This document shows positions 19,395 to 31,239 of a stretch of DNA of 64,000 nucleotides, piece by piece. Within the stretch, counting starts at the first letter, position 1. Each line of letters starts with the position of its first letter. Location: assembly GCA_037355855.1 (NCBI GenBank), contig CM074759.1, positions 806,001-870,000 of the forward strand, given 5' to 3'. The position numbers and the translations under genes were made by a program. The notes below the pieces were generated by a model. That model made no database searches and was not told where the DNA came from. It saw only the letters and a program-made list of their open reading frames with translations. This DNA comes from Pseudo-nitzschia pungens. Lineage: Eukaryota > Bacillariophyta > Bacillariophyceae > Bacillariales > Bacillariaceae.

Positions 19395-21740
19395 CTCGTT
19401 CGCTTGGTTGCTTCGTTCTTAATTAAACGGCATAGGAAAGAGATAGATATAAACCCGGATTAGATTATTTGCGGCAGTGGAAGCCAAGGTCAACAGTAAT
19501 ACCGACCCTGACTCTTTCACTTACATGTAGTGGTACCAAGGATGTACCCGACAACAATTAGTAATGTTCCTCGTGTGCAACTGTTCGCAAGCACGAAGGC
19601 AGTCGACGTCAAAATTGTACTTCGTATTCCCTTCCGGCACTGGTACCGGTACTGTCCTCTTCGTAGAGCGTATTAGTAAAAAATTCAAGAATCTGGTAGG
19701 CGTAAGTGGTTCGAAAAAGTAATATGCCTTTTTCGTCGGTATTTTGTCGATAGTTGCTTATGGAGCATAATATTATTTTTCGTCCAGTCACAAGCGCTTT
19801 TACCACAGTGAGCACGAGCAAGATTATTACTATTTTGTTTCTGTGCGCAGTAAGCTCCTACTGCAGAGCTGTAACAGCATACCGGTAATGTCGTTATGGT
19901 TCGGTGTCTTCAAAAATAGGAATGTTACAGTGGCGTACAAAGGCGCAAAACCTCCAGCTTAAACTCCGAAAAATACAACAATGAAGACCACCCATCGGTT
20001 TACGTCGTGGTATTCTTCACGATTACTTCGAGCGTAATAAGTAAACCTTAATCTTGATTCTCCTTCCTTATTGGTGTACGAACCTGTCGGGTTCGGATGG
20101 AAGCAGGAAAAACACAACATTACGACTAATTTAGGCTAGTTCTTCTCACCTTGAATCCCAAACTATATGACTCCAATGAAAAATTGGAATGAAACATAGA
20201 AGAATACGAACAGGAAACATCTGTTGTTATGTGCACTACGTGGAATCGCAGAACTGAGATGAAAACACGTATGCGTGCTGACCTTTAAATCATAGCTCAT
20301 GGTACTTGTTGCCCCTGCGACGAACGACATTATTTTATGCTCCGTTACACTAGTATTTGGTTTGGTAATGTATGGTGGTATGAGCCCGTGATACTCATTT
20401 ATAAGTATCGAATCTGAAGAATTCTGAACGAAGATTTTTCGTTTAAAAATGCCATTCACCTAAAACATAATTTAAAGGAAGACCTCTTGGACGAACGAAA
20501 TCATCTTATGGTTCAAATTAATACATAAAGCTTGCTTCGCACATACCATTATTGATAATTCTATTTTGATCGTGATTCCCATTCTCCATGATGCTTACGG
20601 TACTCTTTGTCACTTATGAAGTATTTTTTGTTTTTCTGAACTCTTTCAGTTGTAAATAATATTCTCTTGCCCACTTTGAGTATGCTTCTAAAGGAGTAGG
20701 GGGTTGCCTGGCTTAACATTATTAACAGCAGCCTGCAAACAGTTCAATTTTTGTTGGTTCCAGTTCCAACACAACATTAGGAGTAGTAGCGGAGCATCTT
20801 GGTTGTTAGTACTAGTACGGTATCTGTTATTGGAGTAGATTGATGCCTCAGCAATCAATTTGACTCTCAATCTCAAAATCAATTTTGTCATGCATACACT
20901 ACTACTATTCAATGAAAGCCTTTTTTGATATTGTAATTCAGAGTGTTTACTTGAGTGCACAAGTATCATTTGGTAATTCTTATAGAAATGGACTGATACT
21001 GGATCATTACTAGCAGCACAAACGAAAGAAGTTTTGAACAAGCCAGCACATCATTCACCAAAATTGCAATGCTTGTTCTTTTGTGTATTGCAAAAAAGGA
21101 CATTCATAATGTAACTACTACAGCTAGAAAAATTGATGGAAACAAGAACACTCCATGCTGCTCAAAGTACTACTTCGAATAACTTCTTGTTTTCTGGGTC
21201 AATTTCTCCACGTCAGTCGGTACTAGTACACCAGCACTGTTCTTCCGGTTCCTGTGGGCTGTGAGTGCGCTTGTCAAATGACATCTTCCCACTGAGCTAC
21301 TAGGTAGGGCAAGAGCTGTCGTGGATCCTGTTTTGTTGTCTGATTGTTGAAAGTCCTTCCATAGATTTCAGTACCTACCGACTGCGGAGATCTATTCCAA
21401 GACTCAACCAGATTTGACTGAGTCAATCCTCGAAATTCCTTTTCAGTCGTGTTTTGAGAGGACGTACAATCCAAGACCTCTCAAGTACGGATCCTGCCCG
21501 AGCAGTTTGACAAGGTTTGACAACCGAAACCAAACACGACTCAACCGAGAAGCAACAAACGGCGCCATCTCCCTCAACAATTCGAATTGAGACGCAAGAT
21601 TCAACTGCGATCGCTAAAAACATTCACCGAAATCTTTGCACATAACTTTAACTCTTGAAGAATCCAAAAGCATCTATCCAAATCGATAACACAACTAGAA
21701 CACAACACAACAGAACACAACACAGATACCAGTAACCGAA
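19395..21740. other. Long AT-rich intergenic region
   Basis: About 2.3 kb between divergent genes. It holds TACCGGTA at 19644-19651 and 19880-19887. Open frames (for example 20163-20459 and 20688-21041, minus) are short, low in complexity and without motifs. No repeat element or RNA gene is seen. Confidence 0.5.
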
Positions 21741-22979
21741 ATGCAATACAAGACACAGAACGACACCGGAATGCCAATCGCCATGGCTACCGTAGTCCCC
21801 ATGCCGGTCGATTCGTCGATGCAGGGCAAACCGGACGCCCGTCCGACCGGGATGCTTCTGAAGCAGGGACGAAGCAAGCGGGTGCTGATGCCCCAGCCGA
21901 GCAGCAAACAGCTCAGCGACAACGAGATCCTGGCCCTGAAAGACCAGGGATACACGGCCGGATTGATCAAATCCATCGCCCGCAGCAACATGACATTCCC
22001 CCTGCGAATCTGGGTCGTGGACAACAGCGGGTCCATGATGACGGGAGACGGCCACCGCATCGTCCAAACCGCGAACAGCAGCCACGTCCGCTTCGTGAAT
22101 TGCTCGCGGTGGGCGGAGATCCAGGAAACCGTGGAATACCACGCCCAGATTGCCGCGCTGCTGGAAGCCCCGACGGTCTTTCGACTCCTGAACGATCCGG
22201 GACGAATGGCCGGCCCGCAGCAATTCAGCGTCGGCGAACGGGGCTCCGACCTGATCTCGGACGACCTGAGCGTCGCCCTGAAAACCATCCGGAGTGTGTC
22301 GCCCTCGGGAGTGACGCCGCTCGCGGAGCACGTTCGAGAAATCCGCGCGAACGTCCTGGCGATGCTGGACCAGCTCTCCGGAACCGGGCAGAAGGTCGTG
22401 ATCGTTCTCGCCACCGACGGGCTTCCCAGCAACAGCTCCGGGCACTCGGGCCGCTACGAGAGAAACGAGTTCCGGGACGCCCTGCGCTCGCTGGAGGGAC
22501 TGCCGGTCTGGATCGTGGTTCGGCTCTGCACGGACGAGGACGACGTGGTGGAGTTTTACAACGATCTCGACTCGCAGCTGGAACTGAGCCTGGAGGTCAT
22601 CGACGACTTTACCGGGGAAGCCCAAGAGGTGTACGAGCACAACAAGTGGCTGAACTACGCCCTGCCGATGCACAGGATACGCGAGATGGGCTTCAGCCAC
22701 AAGTTGTTCGATCTGCTGGACGAGCGCCAGCTCACCAAGGACGAACTGCGGGAATTCTTCCTCCTTTTGTTCGGGGCCGACACGCTCGACGGCCTCCCGG
22801 ATCCCTACGCCGACTGGAAGGGCTTCCTGGCCCGCATCGAGTCGATCTGCAAGCGCGAGAAGAAGCAGTGGAATCCGATCCACAAGAGGATGACGCCCTG
22901 GGTGGACGTCAAGAAGCTCGATCGGGCGTACGGGGATTCCGCCCTGAGCACGATGATGCGAAGCATCGGATTTTGCTGA
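21741..22979 (+). CDS. von Willebrand factor A (VWA) domain protein
   Basis: A 412-residue intronless protein. After a short leader, residues 88-270 form a VWA domain: RIWVVDNSGSMMTGDG holds the MIDAS DxSGS (Asp94, Ser96, Ser98), SPSGVTPLAEHV gives the MIDAS Thr, and VVIVLATDGLPSN gives the MIDAS Asp. So metal-dependent ligand binding looks intact. The C-terminal 140 residues are helical, with EFFLLLFGADTLDGLPDPYADW, and unrecognised. No signal peptide is present, so it is probably intracellular. Codons end almost always in G or C, unlike the AT-rich flanks, and the minus strand therefore carries a 482-codon open shadow. Confidence 0.88.
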   Translation: MQYKTQNDTGMPIAMATVVPMPVDSSMQGKPDARPTGMLLKQGRSKRVLMPQPSSKQLSDNEILALKDQGYTAGLIKSIARSNMTFPLRIWVVDNSGSMMTGDGHRIVQTANSSHVRFVNCSRWAEIQETVEYHAQIAALLEAPTVFRLLNDPGRMAGPQQFSVGERGSDLISDDLSVALKTIRSVSPSGVTPLAEHVREIRANVLAMLDQLSGTGQKVVIVLATDGLPSNSSGHSGRYERNEFRDALRSLEGLPVWIVVRLCTDEDDVVEFYNDLDSQLELSLEVIDDFTGEAQEVYEHNKWLNYALPMHRIREMGFSHKLFDLLDERQLTKDELREFFLLLFGADTLDGLPDPYADWKGFLARIESICKREKKQWNPIHKRMTPWVDVKKLDRAYGDSALSTMMRSIGFC

Positions 22980-24664
22980 TGCACTAGCAGCACTACTACA
23001 AGTAGTAGTACCGGTACTACGGTTCTTCTTTGTACTAAGAATGTGGTGGTGAAGTCTCCCGTACCGGTGCAGTAGTACTACGAGTCCAGGATTCATGTTT
23101 TCCAGTATGTATGATATTGTATAATATTATTCTATAGTTTTGTCTCAGTTGCACAACAAATTATGATCATGAACAAAAAACTAGTAATTTTTTTCAAATA
23201 CCGGTATCAGTAAGTTATCTCAATTATTCATGAACCATTCGCAGCATGACGATATCTTCAAAATTGTTGCGAATCATCTACTCTGCTGGTGGTATACTTC
23301 GTATTACTACTACTAGTAGTACTAGTAGTAGTACAACTAAGTTACCGAATTCCCAACAGCTGTCCATCGGTTTCCGTAGAAATGAATAGGATGGGACGCA
23401 GAACTCGTTGTTGACAGCTGATCGGAATTGCTACCGTACGATATCATGTTTTGACAACACCACCAGCATGACAAATTTCCTCTCCATCATAATATTACGG
23501 TATTATTATGTTGTTATCTTGTTTTCCCTTCAACAACAAGACCACGTTGCAGCGTGGAGTATTTTCGGTAAGCCTTACCCGTATGCATGTGCATTGTGCA
23601 TGCCATTTGACAGCAGAAAAATACTACTAGTAATATCAGTACTACTAATAGCAACCTTACTATCAGTACTACACATACCGGTAACCTTACTCGTATTACT
23701 TCAATTTATTTTTATCATCCATTAATTAACCTCTCGACACGATCATGGATGATGTCCTGGATGATGTAAGGTCTTACCGCACGGTAAACTAAGTTACCAG
23801 GTAATTACTTCGTATGTTTCGTTTACCATACCGGTAAGGTTTACCGAAGAGGTCCAGGTAGCAGATGGTTCCACCAACTGGTACCTTACTTGTACTCCCC
23901 AAGGCAATCATCAATCAATCCAATCAAACATAACCTTACGGTAATTACGGTACGCATCATCCTACCGCACAACGCAAGACTTGTCCGAAACGACCCGCAC
24001 TCCAAACGCGCACCGACCGTTAACTTTGTAACAGAGCCGTTACAAGGGCTGTTGGATTCGTGTACGTTAGAAACCACGTTTTTTGAATTCCTGTACGTTG
24101 CAGATATCCGTTCAATTCGTGTTCCGAAACCAACAGCGATTCTCTCTCATCGGTTCGTGTCGTTGGTTGGTTTTGCCCCGACAAAACCGGTTCGGCCGCG
24201 GTTTGGTCGATTTTTCTCGTCGAATCATCATCAATTCTCGTCTCCGGTACGATTGCCTTGCACACCGTACCGTGATGTACGGACATGCAACGTACCGGAT
24301 GCAATAGTACGGTAGAGAGAGAGAGAGTTCGTGCGAAGTCTCGTTTTTCGAACCAAAAAAAAACTAACAACACTACAAGTACCAAACTCGATCGCAACTC
24401 TCCGTCCAAACTCCCTCTTCCAACACAGGAATGGTTGACTGACTTTCATCCCGGAGACTTACGGCAGGCGCAGCATCCGCATCGGAATCAGAATCAGCGT
24501 CCACATCTCTTCTATCTTTTACTCCAAGAAGAAGAACAACAACACGAAGAAGAACATCCACATCAACTACATCAACTACATCAACAACTACATCAACAAC
24601 CCCAACCAATACCAATACCAATACCAATACAAATACAAATACCGTACCAAACTGCACCGCCATC
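22980..24664. other. Intergenic region dense in short palindromes
   Basis: Contains TACCGGTA at 23009, 23199, 23686 and 23829, TACTAG/CTAGTA runs at about 23305-23335, GTAACCTTAC at 23691-23700 and the diverged inverted-repeat element copy C. A short pentamer/hexamer repeat rich in CAATAC lies at about 24600-24645, just before the HMG gene. No gene is supported. Confidence 0.55.
23342..23435 (+). mobile_element. MITE-like inverted-repeat element, diverged copy C
   Basis: Same orientation and length as copy A at 4029. The ends keep GAATTCC.A.CAGCTGTC and GACAGCTGAT.GGAATT, and the core keeps TTCCGTAGAAA; by eye about three quarters of bases agree. It appears older than copies A and B. Confidence 0.65.
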
Positions 24665-26203
24665 ATGACGTCCGTGCCCAACGGCCATCCCCGCTACTCC
24701 CAGCACTCCGAACACGAACGACCGGGAGGAGGAGGTCCCCTGGGAGGAGGATACGGCGGAGTAGGCGGCGGCGCTCCCCCGCCCCACGGATCCTCCTTCG
24801 GGAGCTCCTTCTCGTCGTCCTATCCCCCCCACCACCCGTACGCGAGCTCGATGGACGGCAGCTACGGCGGCGGGCCACCCCCTCCCGGATATCCCAGGGG
24901 TGTCGCATCGGCCGCCGCCGCTGCCGCCGCCTATTCGATGCCCCCCCACTCGTTCCCGTACGGTGCCGCGGCTGCTGCTGCTGCGGCCTACGGCGGGGTT
25001 CCCGGGGGATACCCGCCCTCCGCCCACCACCCGGGCTATCCCTACGGGGGAGGACCGGGCTACGATGGCCACTACGGGGGAGGCGGTGGGCCCCCCGGGC
25101 ACTTGTCGCACGCTCCCCACGGGCATGGACACGGGCATGGACACGGGCACGGGCACGGACCGCAAGGATCGTTTCGGGGCGGCGCGTCTCCGATTCCTCC
25201 CCTGTCGACGTCGGGTCCCGGAAACAGCGCCTTTCGGCATCCCTCGAGCGGGCTGTCTCAATCTCCGGACCACGGTTCCCTGGTGTCGGGGGGATCCTCC
25301 GTTCTCACCAAGAAGGGAGGGGGAAGTCCGACGGGAGCTTCGGTGGCCGCTTCTTCTTCGGCGGCTGCTGCGGTTGCGGCGGCCAAGGCGGCGGCGGCAG
25401 CAGGAGGAGGAACAGGAGCGACGAGCCTCGGTGCGGAAAAGCGCGGCAGCCCGAAGCAGCAAGCCCTGGAAGCGAGACAACCGGACCACGGTGAGGTGGA
25501 ACGACTGCGAGCCGCCGCTGCCACGGAAATCACGACCGAGGAGGTCAAGCCGATCCAGACGGACTTTCATTTCTTTGTCCGGGAACACATCGACAAGCAC
25601 CGGAAACTCGCCGAGGAGGAGGTCCGGAGCGGAGCCGCGGGCACCGAAGCGGGAACGGGAACGGAAGCGGAGAAGGACAACCCATCGGGAGCTCGGCTGG
25701 ATCCGGTGCTGGTGAATTCCAACCTGAACACGCGGCTGATGAAGGCGTGGGAAAACCTCAGCAAGGAAAAACGCGATGCCTACATGGTACACGAAGAGAC
25801 GGATCGGCGCCGATTCATGGAGGACGACGAGATTGCCAGTCGGCACTGCGCGACGCTCACGGCCCGAGGAAAGAGCCCGAGGGTCATGGGCAACGACACC
25901 ATCAAGGAACTCGCGGCGCTACAGAGACAAAAACAGCAGCAACAACAGCAACAGCAACAGCAACTGCAGGACAGCCACGGCAATCTCAAGGTGAAGAAGG
26001 AAGGCTCGGCGGAGGAAGGGCCAACAATACCGGTACCAACAGCAACAACAAGAACGACGACGACGAACGACCGGGAAGGCGAGGAAAAAAAGGCGGAAGA
26101 ACCTTCGGTGAACGAGGAAGCAAAGAGGCCCGTCCCGAGCGGTGCTTCTCCCGGTGACCAGCTCCAGGAATCCCCTTCCAAGAAAAACAAGGTGGAGCAA
26201 TGA
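24665..26203 (+). CDS. HMG-box protein with Gly/Ala/His-rich N terminus and poly-Gln
   Basis: A 512-residue intronless protein. Residues 1-285 are low complexity: Gly/Pro/Tyr-rich, with poly-Ala runs and a (HG)n run at about 155-163. The HMG-like region (about 297-395) begins DFHFFVREHIDKHRKLAEEE, then has a Gly/Ala/Thr insert, then NTRLMKAWENLSKEKRDAYMVHEETDRRRF. This fits helices 1 and 2/3 of an HMG box: aromatic pair near the start and W..LS..EK..Y in the middle. Poly-Gln follows at about 423-436 and the end is Lys/Glu-rich. HMG boxes bind and bend DNA, so the product is a likely nuclear chromatin or transcription factor. Very high GC. Confidence 0.82.
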   Translation: MTSVPNGHPRYSQHSEHERPGGGGPLGGGYGGVGGGAPPPHGSSFGSSFSSSYPPHHPYASSMDGSYGGGPPPPGYPRGVASAAAAAAAYSMPPHSFPYGAAAAAAAAYGGVPGGYPPSAHHPGYPYGGGPGYDGHYGGGGGPPGHLSHAPHGHGHGHGHGHGHGPQGSFRGGASPIPPLSTSGPGNSAFRHPSSGLSQSPDHGSLVSGGSSVLTKKGGGSPTGASVAASSSAAAAVAAAKAAAAAGGGTGATSLGAEKRGSPKQQALEARQPDHGEVERLRAAAATEITTEEVKPIQTDFHFFVREHIDKHRKLAEEEVRSGAAGTEAGTGTEAEKDNPSGARLDPVLVNSNLNTRLMKAWENLSKEKRDAYMVHEETDRRRFMEDDEIASRHCATLTARGKSPRVMGNDTIKELAALQRQKQQQQQQQQQQLQDSHGNLKVKKEGSAEEGPTIPVPTATTRTTTTNDREGEEKKAEEPSVNEEAKRPVPSGASPGDQLQESPSKKNKVEQ

Positions 26204-26986
26204 AGGAAGAAAGAAAGGAAGGAAGGAATCAATCGAATTCATCGAATTCATCCAATCAATGGAATTCATCCAATCAATCGAGTCCTCAATTCATGGAAAC
26301 CGCAAACGACCGTGTCGGATTGCGACGCTATTTGATAGGATGCGACGCGAACCGAAACGAAACGAACCAAAACGAAACGAAACGTGACAACGCCGTACCA
26401 ATCGTATATTATATGTTATACTATAAATATATATACATATATATATATATTTCAATCATCTCATCGGGGCATCTGCAAGGGGGATGCAGTTCTCGCTCAC
26501 TCTCAGTTACAAGGGGAAGAAACCAACAAACCAAAACATGCAACGAAACGCAACTCGTGGTCGTCGTCGTCGTCAGAACGGAACGGAACGACCATTATTT
26601 TTTTCAACTACTCAGTCCATCAATTCAATCAAGTCAATCAAATCAATCAATTTAATCAATCAATTCAATCAATACAGTGCGTGCAATGTGATGTGTAATC
26701 AGTAATATACCTACAACAACAACAGCAGCAACAACAGTGATAATCATCATAATAATATAATAATAATACAGCTACAATAGTATCAATGGTGGAAAACCAA
26801 TCCATTCGAAACCGCGATTCCGCGTGGATGCTGTTAGTATTATTTATTATTGTATTGCGAAAGTATTGTTAGGATTGTTAGTATTGTTATGTTTGTTATT
26901 ATTTTTTTTTGAAACTACTTCTACCCATTTGGATTCTCGCTCTCTCGCTCCGTACCGGTCGTCAAAAACACGATTCATTCATTCAT
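26204..26986. other. Convergent intergenic region full of microsatellites
   Basis: Holds CGAAA/CGAAC pentamers (about 26346-26390), an AT run (26425-26451) and AATC tetramers (about 26620-26670). TACCGG occurs at about 26952. No gene. Confidence 0.6.
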
Positions 26987-28558
26987 TCATTTATTCGGCG
27001 CGATCGAAGGATCGGGCAATCCGATGGGTTCCAGAATGGTGGACAGCAAGCCGTGATCGGACGGGAACTCGAGCGTCGGGAACGCCGTGTCCTCGACGTA
27101 CTTTTTCTTTCCCGTGTTGTCCTTCCAGGTCCGGACGACCTTGAAATCGCTCTTGGGAAAGATGATAAAGTCCTTGGGGTTGACGTCCCCCTTTTCGCGC
27201 TTCTCGGTGCTCTTGCAGGCCTTGTTCAGTTGCGGTTGCAAAAAGGTCCGGGCGTTGTAGGTCGTGTAGTTGGAGGGATTCGGAACGTCTCCCCAGCACG
27301 ACGTCAGGCCCTGGGAGACAAACCTCCGGGCAAACTCCGATACATCCTGTTGCTTCCCGGGCTTGGCATGCTCGTAGGTGTTGGCGTCCATGCCAAAGAC
27401 GAGGCGGTGGTCCTTCAAACCAATGTCGGATTTCATGGCTTTCACGGTGGCATCCACGACGGGAATGGTGGCCAGACCGTTCGTGTCGCCGTGGAACGAG
27501 GCCACCACGAGGTTCAGACCGAATTTGTTGGTGGCGGTGACGGCCAAAATGTCTCCCCTCGCGACAGGAACCTTGGCGCCCGTCGGGAAGGCTCCTTCCA
27601 CCAATTTTGTAATCTCGACTCCGGGTCCACTGGGGAAGAGTTCCTTCTTCAAAAAGATGACGGAATTCTGATCCCTCACCGCATCGAGATCGGCCGGAGC
27701 AACAATGTGAAACATCTTCCCGAGCTTGGAAGCCCGGGCTTGGTCAATGAATGAGGAAGAGACCTCTTGCAGCGTGATAATGTCGGAATCAATGTACGTC
27801 GATTGAAGAATCTCCAGCGTGTGGGGGACTTTCTTTTTGTTCAGGTTTTCGACCATGGTCCGTTTGAGGCCCTGCCAAACATCGGGACTGGTGGTGACGG
27901 TGTTCATCATGTGCACCAAAATGGAATCAAAGATGGCTCCGCACATGGTTTGGAGGGGCAAGGAATCCTCTTCCTCTTGTTCGGTAATGTCGGGATACTT
28001 TGCCTTTTTGATCCTTTGAAGCATTTCGTAGGGGATTTTCGATTCGACGCCGGCCTTTCCCTTGATTTTCAGTTTGTCGTCAAACATGAATTTTTCCCAC
28101 GCGGCCCACCACTTGTCCAGTGTCGACAAGTCCCCCGCGTACATATTGATCACTGTCGGTCGAAAGACCTGGCCATCGCGACTCTCGACATTGATTGTGT
28201 TCGTGATGCGATCGGGCATCGACGCCAACCGTTTGCTTCCGAGCAAACCATCCTTCAAAAAACCGGATACAATGCGTCGATCCTGAAAGTCCGATTCCCA
28301 ATACGACCGAACGCTCTTCCATCCGACACCGGTCATGCGGGAGTCCAATTTGGTGAACATTTCTTCCGTAAAGACTTCTTTCACGGGTATGTCCTTGTCG
28401 CCGGGATTCTCTAGAAAGTTTTCAATATTGATCATCAGCTTTTCGTACTCGGGATTTTCTTTGTACGTAATCCAGTACTCGAAGGGATTGTTGTTGATGG
28501 CAGCAATGTTCCATGTTGTGACGGCTAATTTGCGACCGGCCTTGATCATTTTGCTCAT
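26987..28558 (-). CDS. Endonuclease/exonuclease/phosphatase (EEP) superfamily protein
   Basis: A 523-residue intronless protein. EEP-fold catalytic motifs are in order: TTWNIAAIN with Asn17 near the N terminus, DIITLQEVSS with metal-binding Glu265, SFHGDTNG (His356, Asp358), VFGMDANTYE (Asp391, Asn393), NPKDFIIF (Asp463) and the final EFPSDHGLLSTIL with the Asp501-His502 pair. Residues about 35-245 form a long insertion between the first and second motifs, with no known domain. The fold hydrolyses phosphodiesters (nucleic acid, inositol phosphate or sphingomyelin type); the substrate cannot be read. No signal peptide, so it is probably cytosolic or nuclear. GC-rich third positions. Confidence 0.85.
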   Translation of the reverse strand: MSKMIKAGRKLAVTTWNIAAINNNPFEYWITYKENPEYEKLMINIENFLENPGDKDIPVKEVFTEEMFTKLDSRMTGVGWKSVRSYWESDFQDRRIVSGFLKDGLLGSKRLASMPDRITNTINVESRDGQVFRPTVINMYAGDLSTLDKWWAAWEKFMFDDKLKIKGKAGVESKIPYEMLQRIKKAKYPDITEQEEEDSLPLQTMCGAIFDSILVHMMNTVTTSPDVWQGLKRTMVENLNKKKVPHTLEILQSTYIDSDIITLQEVSSSFIDQARASKLGKMFHIVAPADLDAVRDQNSVIFLKKELFPSGPGVEITKLVEGAFPTGAKVPVARGDILAVTATNKFGLNLVVASFHGDTNGLATIPVVDATVKAMKSDIGLKDHRLVFGMDANTYEHAKPGKQQDVSEFARRFVSQGLTSCWGDVPNPSNYTTYNARTFLQPQLNKACKSTEKREKGDVNPKDFIIFPKSDFKVVRTWKDNTGKKKYVEDTAFPTLEFPSDHGLLSTILEPIGLPDPSIAPNK

Positions 28559-28827
28559 AGCGACCTCGGTCGAAATTTTAGAGGGACTTCCGAGATAAGT
28601 ACTCGCCCCGCCTTCGTGAAAAAGAGAACCAAGGGCAAACCATTTTGAAGTTAGTTCGTCGGATCAGTTATGGAATTGTCAAAGTTGATGGTATTCGATG
28701 GAGCCTAATTACGAGTTTGCTGCATCCAACAGTCCACGGGAGTCAAAATCAAACAATACGATACGAATTGTTGGCAGATGGAGTCAAACGATTTGTTGAA
28801 TGCACGTTGCACGTTGCATATTGCACA

Positions 28828-28992
28828 TTACTGACCACGTTGGTAGAGGAACGCCGTGTAGAAGGATGTGGCAACAAGGATAACGAAAAACTTGTTCCGA
28901 TAGGAAGTCAGGCTCCGACCGCTGTTCGACAGGATATTGTTGTTCCCACCTCGGGAAAATGGCGTTGCAACGCTGCGTCGAGTGTAGGCCAT
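28828..28992 (-). CDS. Small single-pass membrane protein (54 aa)
   Basis: Begins at an ATG with good context (ACCACATGGCC at 28992). The upstream extension of the frame has no ATG except ones in poor context. The product has a Ser/Arg-rich N-terminal half (MAYTRRSVATPFSRGG) and one hydrophobic helix near the end (FFVILVATSFYTAFLY) finishing RGQ. Length, basic N terminus and single helix resemble small accessory subunits of respiratory complexes, but no family is recognised. Being short, it could be chance. Confidence 0.42.
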   Translation of the reverse strand: MAYTRRSVATPFSRGGNNNILSNSGRSLTSYRNKFFVILVATSFYTAFLYQRGQ

Positions 28993-29565
28993 GTGGTTTT
29001 TGTATTTGGGTATGGTGATGTTGCGCGTGCTGCCGTCTCTATCGGGGGAATCCAGAATTCTGTGTCTAAGGCTCTTGTTTTTCCCAGTCATGCAATGGAA
29101 TGCCGGCAAGTGGAGTCAAAGGCGTGCCGAAGTCACAAAAGAGGCAATTTCGCGGACGTTTTGTCGAGTGCGATTCAAGGAGTAGATAGTAGGTTGGCTT
29201 CCTAACGATCGTTTGATATCCAAGAATACAGGTGGTTCGATTTATCGACTGACAAAATTTAAAACAGGAACCCAGCGTCCAAAAAGATAGCAATACGGTA
29301 CAACAACGCTCGATGCATGCATAATGCATAAATGCATTATTATTTCGTACTGAAAACTGCGTTATCATCATTGATTGATCAATGACTCTCGAACTTGGCG
29401 GAGTCCGCGAGCATAGGAGTTTTACTTCGTACAACGACGAGTACGGTACGTAAGGTAGTACCGTCACGTGAGTAACGTACGATACTGTACGGTATTCGAA
29501 GTGCCATACATTCGATATTGATGTGCACAACCGAAATCGGAGAGCAGGATCCACAATTTCAAATT
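28993..29565. other. Intergenic region
   Basis: Contains many overlapping TACGGTA/GTACCGT words around 29435-29505. No gene is seen. Confidence 0.5.
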
Positions 29566-29901
29566 TCAAATTTGGGGGGGAGTTCCAACGACACGCGAGA
29601 GTTCACGAAAATCCCCCAAAAAATTCACACGGACGATACCGTACGGCAATGGCTTCGCGAAACCCGAAGCGGAGATCACAATTGTTCGGTCTTTCCCGAA
29701 CGTTGTTGTTTCCGCTGACGACGTACCTTTCGCGACGACAAAGAGGATCACCAGGAAGCAGAATCCCCCCAACATCATTTGTTTGCGTCCGTTATAGCTT
29801 CTTGGGCACACCGCCGGAGCCTTCCGTTCCTTGTCCGAGCCGGATTGGACCTCAAACGCCGTCGCGATGGCCATCTTTTGATTGGACGGGTCTTTCGCCA
29901 T
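29566..29901 (-). CDS. Hypothetical single-TM protein, possibly a first exon
   Basis: The ATG at 29901 has a strong context (CAACCATGGCG); in-frame ATGs at 30024 and 30159 would add 41 or 86 residues. The product (111 aa) has a hydrophilic N terminus and one hydrophobic segment (MMLGGFCFLVILFVVAKG), which suggests a type II membrane protein. Directly after the membrane segment lies GTACGT, a good 5' splice site, so the apparent C terminus may be intron and the real gene may continue at an exon I could not identify. Function unknown. Confidence 0.42.
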   Translation of the reverse strand: MAKDPSNQKMAIATAFEVQSGSDKERKAPAVCPRSYNGRKQMMLGGFCFLVILFVVAKGTSSAETTTFGKDRTIVISASGFAKPLPYGIVRVNFLGDFRELSRVVGTPPQI

Positions 29902-30024
29902 GGTTGCTGTTTCCCTGCCCGGGAATCCGCTGGTCGATGATGACAATGCAGAAGATGAGGACTCCAGATCGACGATCTCGTTTGCTGGAGACTTTGGCTG
30001 CGTTTGGTGTTGACGACGACGCAT

Positions 30025-30648
30025 TTGCAACAAACCGGGACAGATTTTATTGTGACGCTGGAACCGAGACCCGAGACGGTCATCCAAGATTTTCCGAGTC
30101 GTGCAACCCAACAAAAAAAGAGGGAGGAAGCAATTGCGTCCGCGAACAACTCGTTGCATCCCGTTTGGTGCACGTAAGATTAATTAATTAATCTTACTTG
30201 TGCTTCGTTCGATACGTACGAACTGCACCCATGTAGATCGTTCTTTTGTATTTTGATACTGTTCTTCCAAATCATTCTAGGTAACCTTACTTACTTTCAT
30301 TACCTTTCTCACTGCATACAACAAGCTTGCAGCAGTTGGCTATTGCTCTAATCTACTATAATTTCTTCAAGGATTTGTCTCCCTGCAGATCGAAGGTGTC
30401 TAATCTGTGTTGAACCTGATGATTGGATGGCAACTATTCCACTGTTCATTTGTGTTCAGGAGTGGAACTAGTAGTATTCAGATAGATTCTTCTTGGTCCA
30501 TATGAATAGTTTCGTGCCTAAATTGCATGCTGCAAAATCGTAGAAGTACTGCCTATCACTAGGCATTATTTATCACGACCACCTTGTTGATGGCGATGCT
30601 CCCAACGAGCTTTGCTTTCCAATCCAATCGATAGCAAGGACACTTCTG
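30025..30648. other. Intergenic region
   Basis: AT-rich, with GTAACCTTAC at 30281-30290. Nothing else is seen. Confidence 0.5.
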
Positions 30649-31206
30649 TTACGAGCAGTTTGCAATCTTCCCCGTGGATTCATCATCCTCTCCTTCATTT
30701 CTGTGTTTCGCCATCGTGATACCGCTCGCAGATGCCTCGCGGCTGCCAAGGGCTGTCGTCGTGTCGTCGTCGTCGTCGTCGGTCGCTCCGCTTGGTTTCA
30801 ATCGGGCCGCGGATCGTTGCAGTGCCGTCTCGAACAGCTCGAGCGCGGCGTTCTTCGATTCCCAGGCCGCCAGGATTCGTTTCTTCCGGGCTTCCATGCG
30901 CATTCGGGTTTCGCGGACGCTCTCCAGGGCCGCCGCAATGTCCCCGGGATCTTTTTGCATCAGCGCAAAGCAAATGTTTTCCTTCCAGTTCGGACACGAT
31001 CGCTCCAGCGTCTCGATGCCGCTTTTCGCTCGCCGAGACGAGAAATCGGAAACCATCTCGGTCGCAACGACCCGCGCACCCTGCGACAACATCGATGCAT
31101 CGATGCGGTGGTTGTCCTCGGCGATGCCTCGGTTGGAATCCGAATCGGGTTCTGTTGAGTCTGTTTCCCCGCCCTCAAACAAACCGACCAAGTCATCCAA
31201 TCCTGC

Positions 31207-31239
<33 letters not shown>

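Noticed and set aside
21648..23096. A 482-codon open frame antisense to the VWA gene
   Set aside because: It mirrors a GC-rich gene whose VWA motifs are clear; the antisense product has no domain and Gly/Arg/His-rich shadow composition.
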